From contig NZ_CP067420.1 of the NCBI RefSeq assembly GCF_016653635.2, positions 2,115,501 to 2,179,500 of the forward strand: 64,000 nt of DNA, read 5' to 3'. The notes under the pieces are model-generated. The model searched no databases, was not told where the DNA came from, and saw only the letters and a program-made list of their open reading frames with translations. Position numbers and translations under genes: made by a program. Every line of letters starts with the position of its first letter. Positions within the stretch are counted from its first letter, which is position 1. Positions 63,755 through 64,000 of this stretch are shown in pieces. The stretch comes from Skermanella sp. TT6. Lineage in GTDB: Bacteria > Pseudomonadota > Alphaproteobacteria > Azospirillales > Azospirillaceae.

Positions 63755-64000
63755 GTGTCAACGCGCCTGAGCGACTTGTTATCGCGAGTCGCGCGATCGT
63801 TCGAAAGTGCTCCGATGTTGGTCGATGTGCTGTTTGGACGGGCAATATCCCGCTTGTCCAGACCATCGTGGCTTGCCTCCCGTAAGGCCTATAACTTGCA
63901 TACGGTATTATGGGCGCGGGCGCACAGCAGGCTCCTGCGCAGGGTGGGCCTGGACCAGAGCGGAGAAGCAAGAAAATGTGCCAAGGTGACGACCGCAACT
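63755..64000 (+). CDS. Possible partial gene running off the right end
   Basis: From a GTG at 63755 the frame reads MSTRLSDLLSRVARSFESAP and stays open to base 64000 (82 codons). A GAGGTG overlaps the start region and a CTCATA/TATGAG hairpin (63740-63754) lies just before it. ATG at 63815 is another possible start. The sequence is basic and Leu/Ser/Arg-rich with no known motif. It is divergent from the glycosyltransferase gene, in a region where surface polysaccharide genes are likely. The evidence is only the open frame and position. Confidence 0.35.
   Translation, partial: MSTRLSDLLSRVARSFESAPMLVDVLFGRAISRLSRPSWLASRKAYNLHTVLWARAHSRLLRRVGLDQSGEARKCAKVTTAT

Noticed and set aside
63741-63998. 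An 85-codon minus-strand frame at the right edge
   Set aside because: Pro/Ser/Arg-rich content with no start signal; the plus-strand frame at 63755 looks more natural.

Overview
The window reads as a stretch of chromosome from a high-GC alphaproteobacterium, most likely a member of the Rhodospirillales close to Azospirillum or Skermanella. This is an inference from protein family resemblance, GC-rich codon use, many two-component proteins and dense, often overlapping operons. No rRNA, tRNA, CRISPR array or replication origin was seen.

Layout. 1-3.4 kb: two divergent paralogous secreted beta-helix proteins, the complete one with RTX calcium-binding repeats. 3.4-8.3 kb: a fatty acid desaturase, a GMC-type dehydrogenase with its Tat-exported small subunit, a glyoxalase-like protein, a ribbon-helix-helix protein and a small membrane protein. 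8.6-11.8 kb: response regulator, FIST sensor protein and histidine kinase. 11.8-19.4 kb: a second desaturase, an SMP-30 lactonase-like protein, a MaoC hydratase, an MFS transporter divergent from a TetR regulator with a clear shared operator, a cytochrome P450 and small unknown genes. 19.4-26.2 kb: mtgA, a DinG/XPD-like helicase, an HWE-type kinase with its response regulator, a TerB-like protein and a small exported protein. 26.4-31.2 kb: a membrane-bound formate dehydrogenase operon. 31.2-32.2 kb: a toxin-antitoxin pair and non-coding sequence with inverted repeats. 32.4-36.3 kb: a periplasmic sulfite-oxidase-fold protein, a hybrid kinase and an HD-GYP phosphodiesterase. 36.4-41.2 kb: a set of uncharacterised genes containing two paralogues of about 380 residues around a 469-residue protein. 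41.2-57.3 kb: kdsA, an acyl-CoA synthetase, a TetR regulator, the leucine degradation genes ivd-mccB-liuC-mccA and then the branched-chain amino acid ABC transporter livJHMGF. 57.4-64 kb: a sugar-dehydrogenase-like lipoprotein, a DUF2189 membrane protein, a beta-lactamase-fold hydrolase, a decayed IS5-type element and a glycosyltransferase.

The most unusual feature lies between mccA and livJ. A visibly AT-richer segment of about 1.8 kb (50293-52066) carries two genes that overlap by four bases: a DUF6932 protein with a nucleotidyltransferase-like motif and an unrecognised 333-residue partner. It is bracketed by diverged direct repeats of the chromosome: the 3' end of mccA, the intergenic leader and the first 40 bases of livJ occur on both sides. 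An intact mccA therefore stands on the left, an intact livJ on the right, and truncated copies of each face the cassette. This looks like a horizontally acquired two-gene module, possibly a toxin-antitoxin or phage-defence system, placed inside a leucine uptake and degradation locus.

How the genes fit together: leucine and related amino acids would enter through LivJHMGF and be degraded by Ivd, MccAB and LiuC to HMG-CoA; no HMG-CoA lyase gene is present here. Formate dehydrogenase would pass electrons from periplasmic formate through FdhB and cytochrome b to quinone. Signalling genes are many (three histidine kinases, response regulators, HD-GYP), suggesting an environmental or rhizosphere bacterium.
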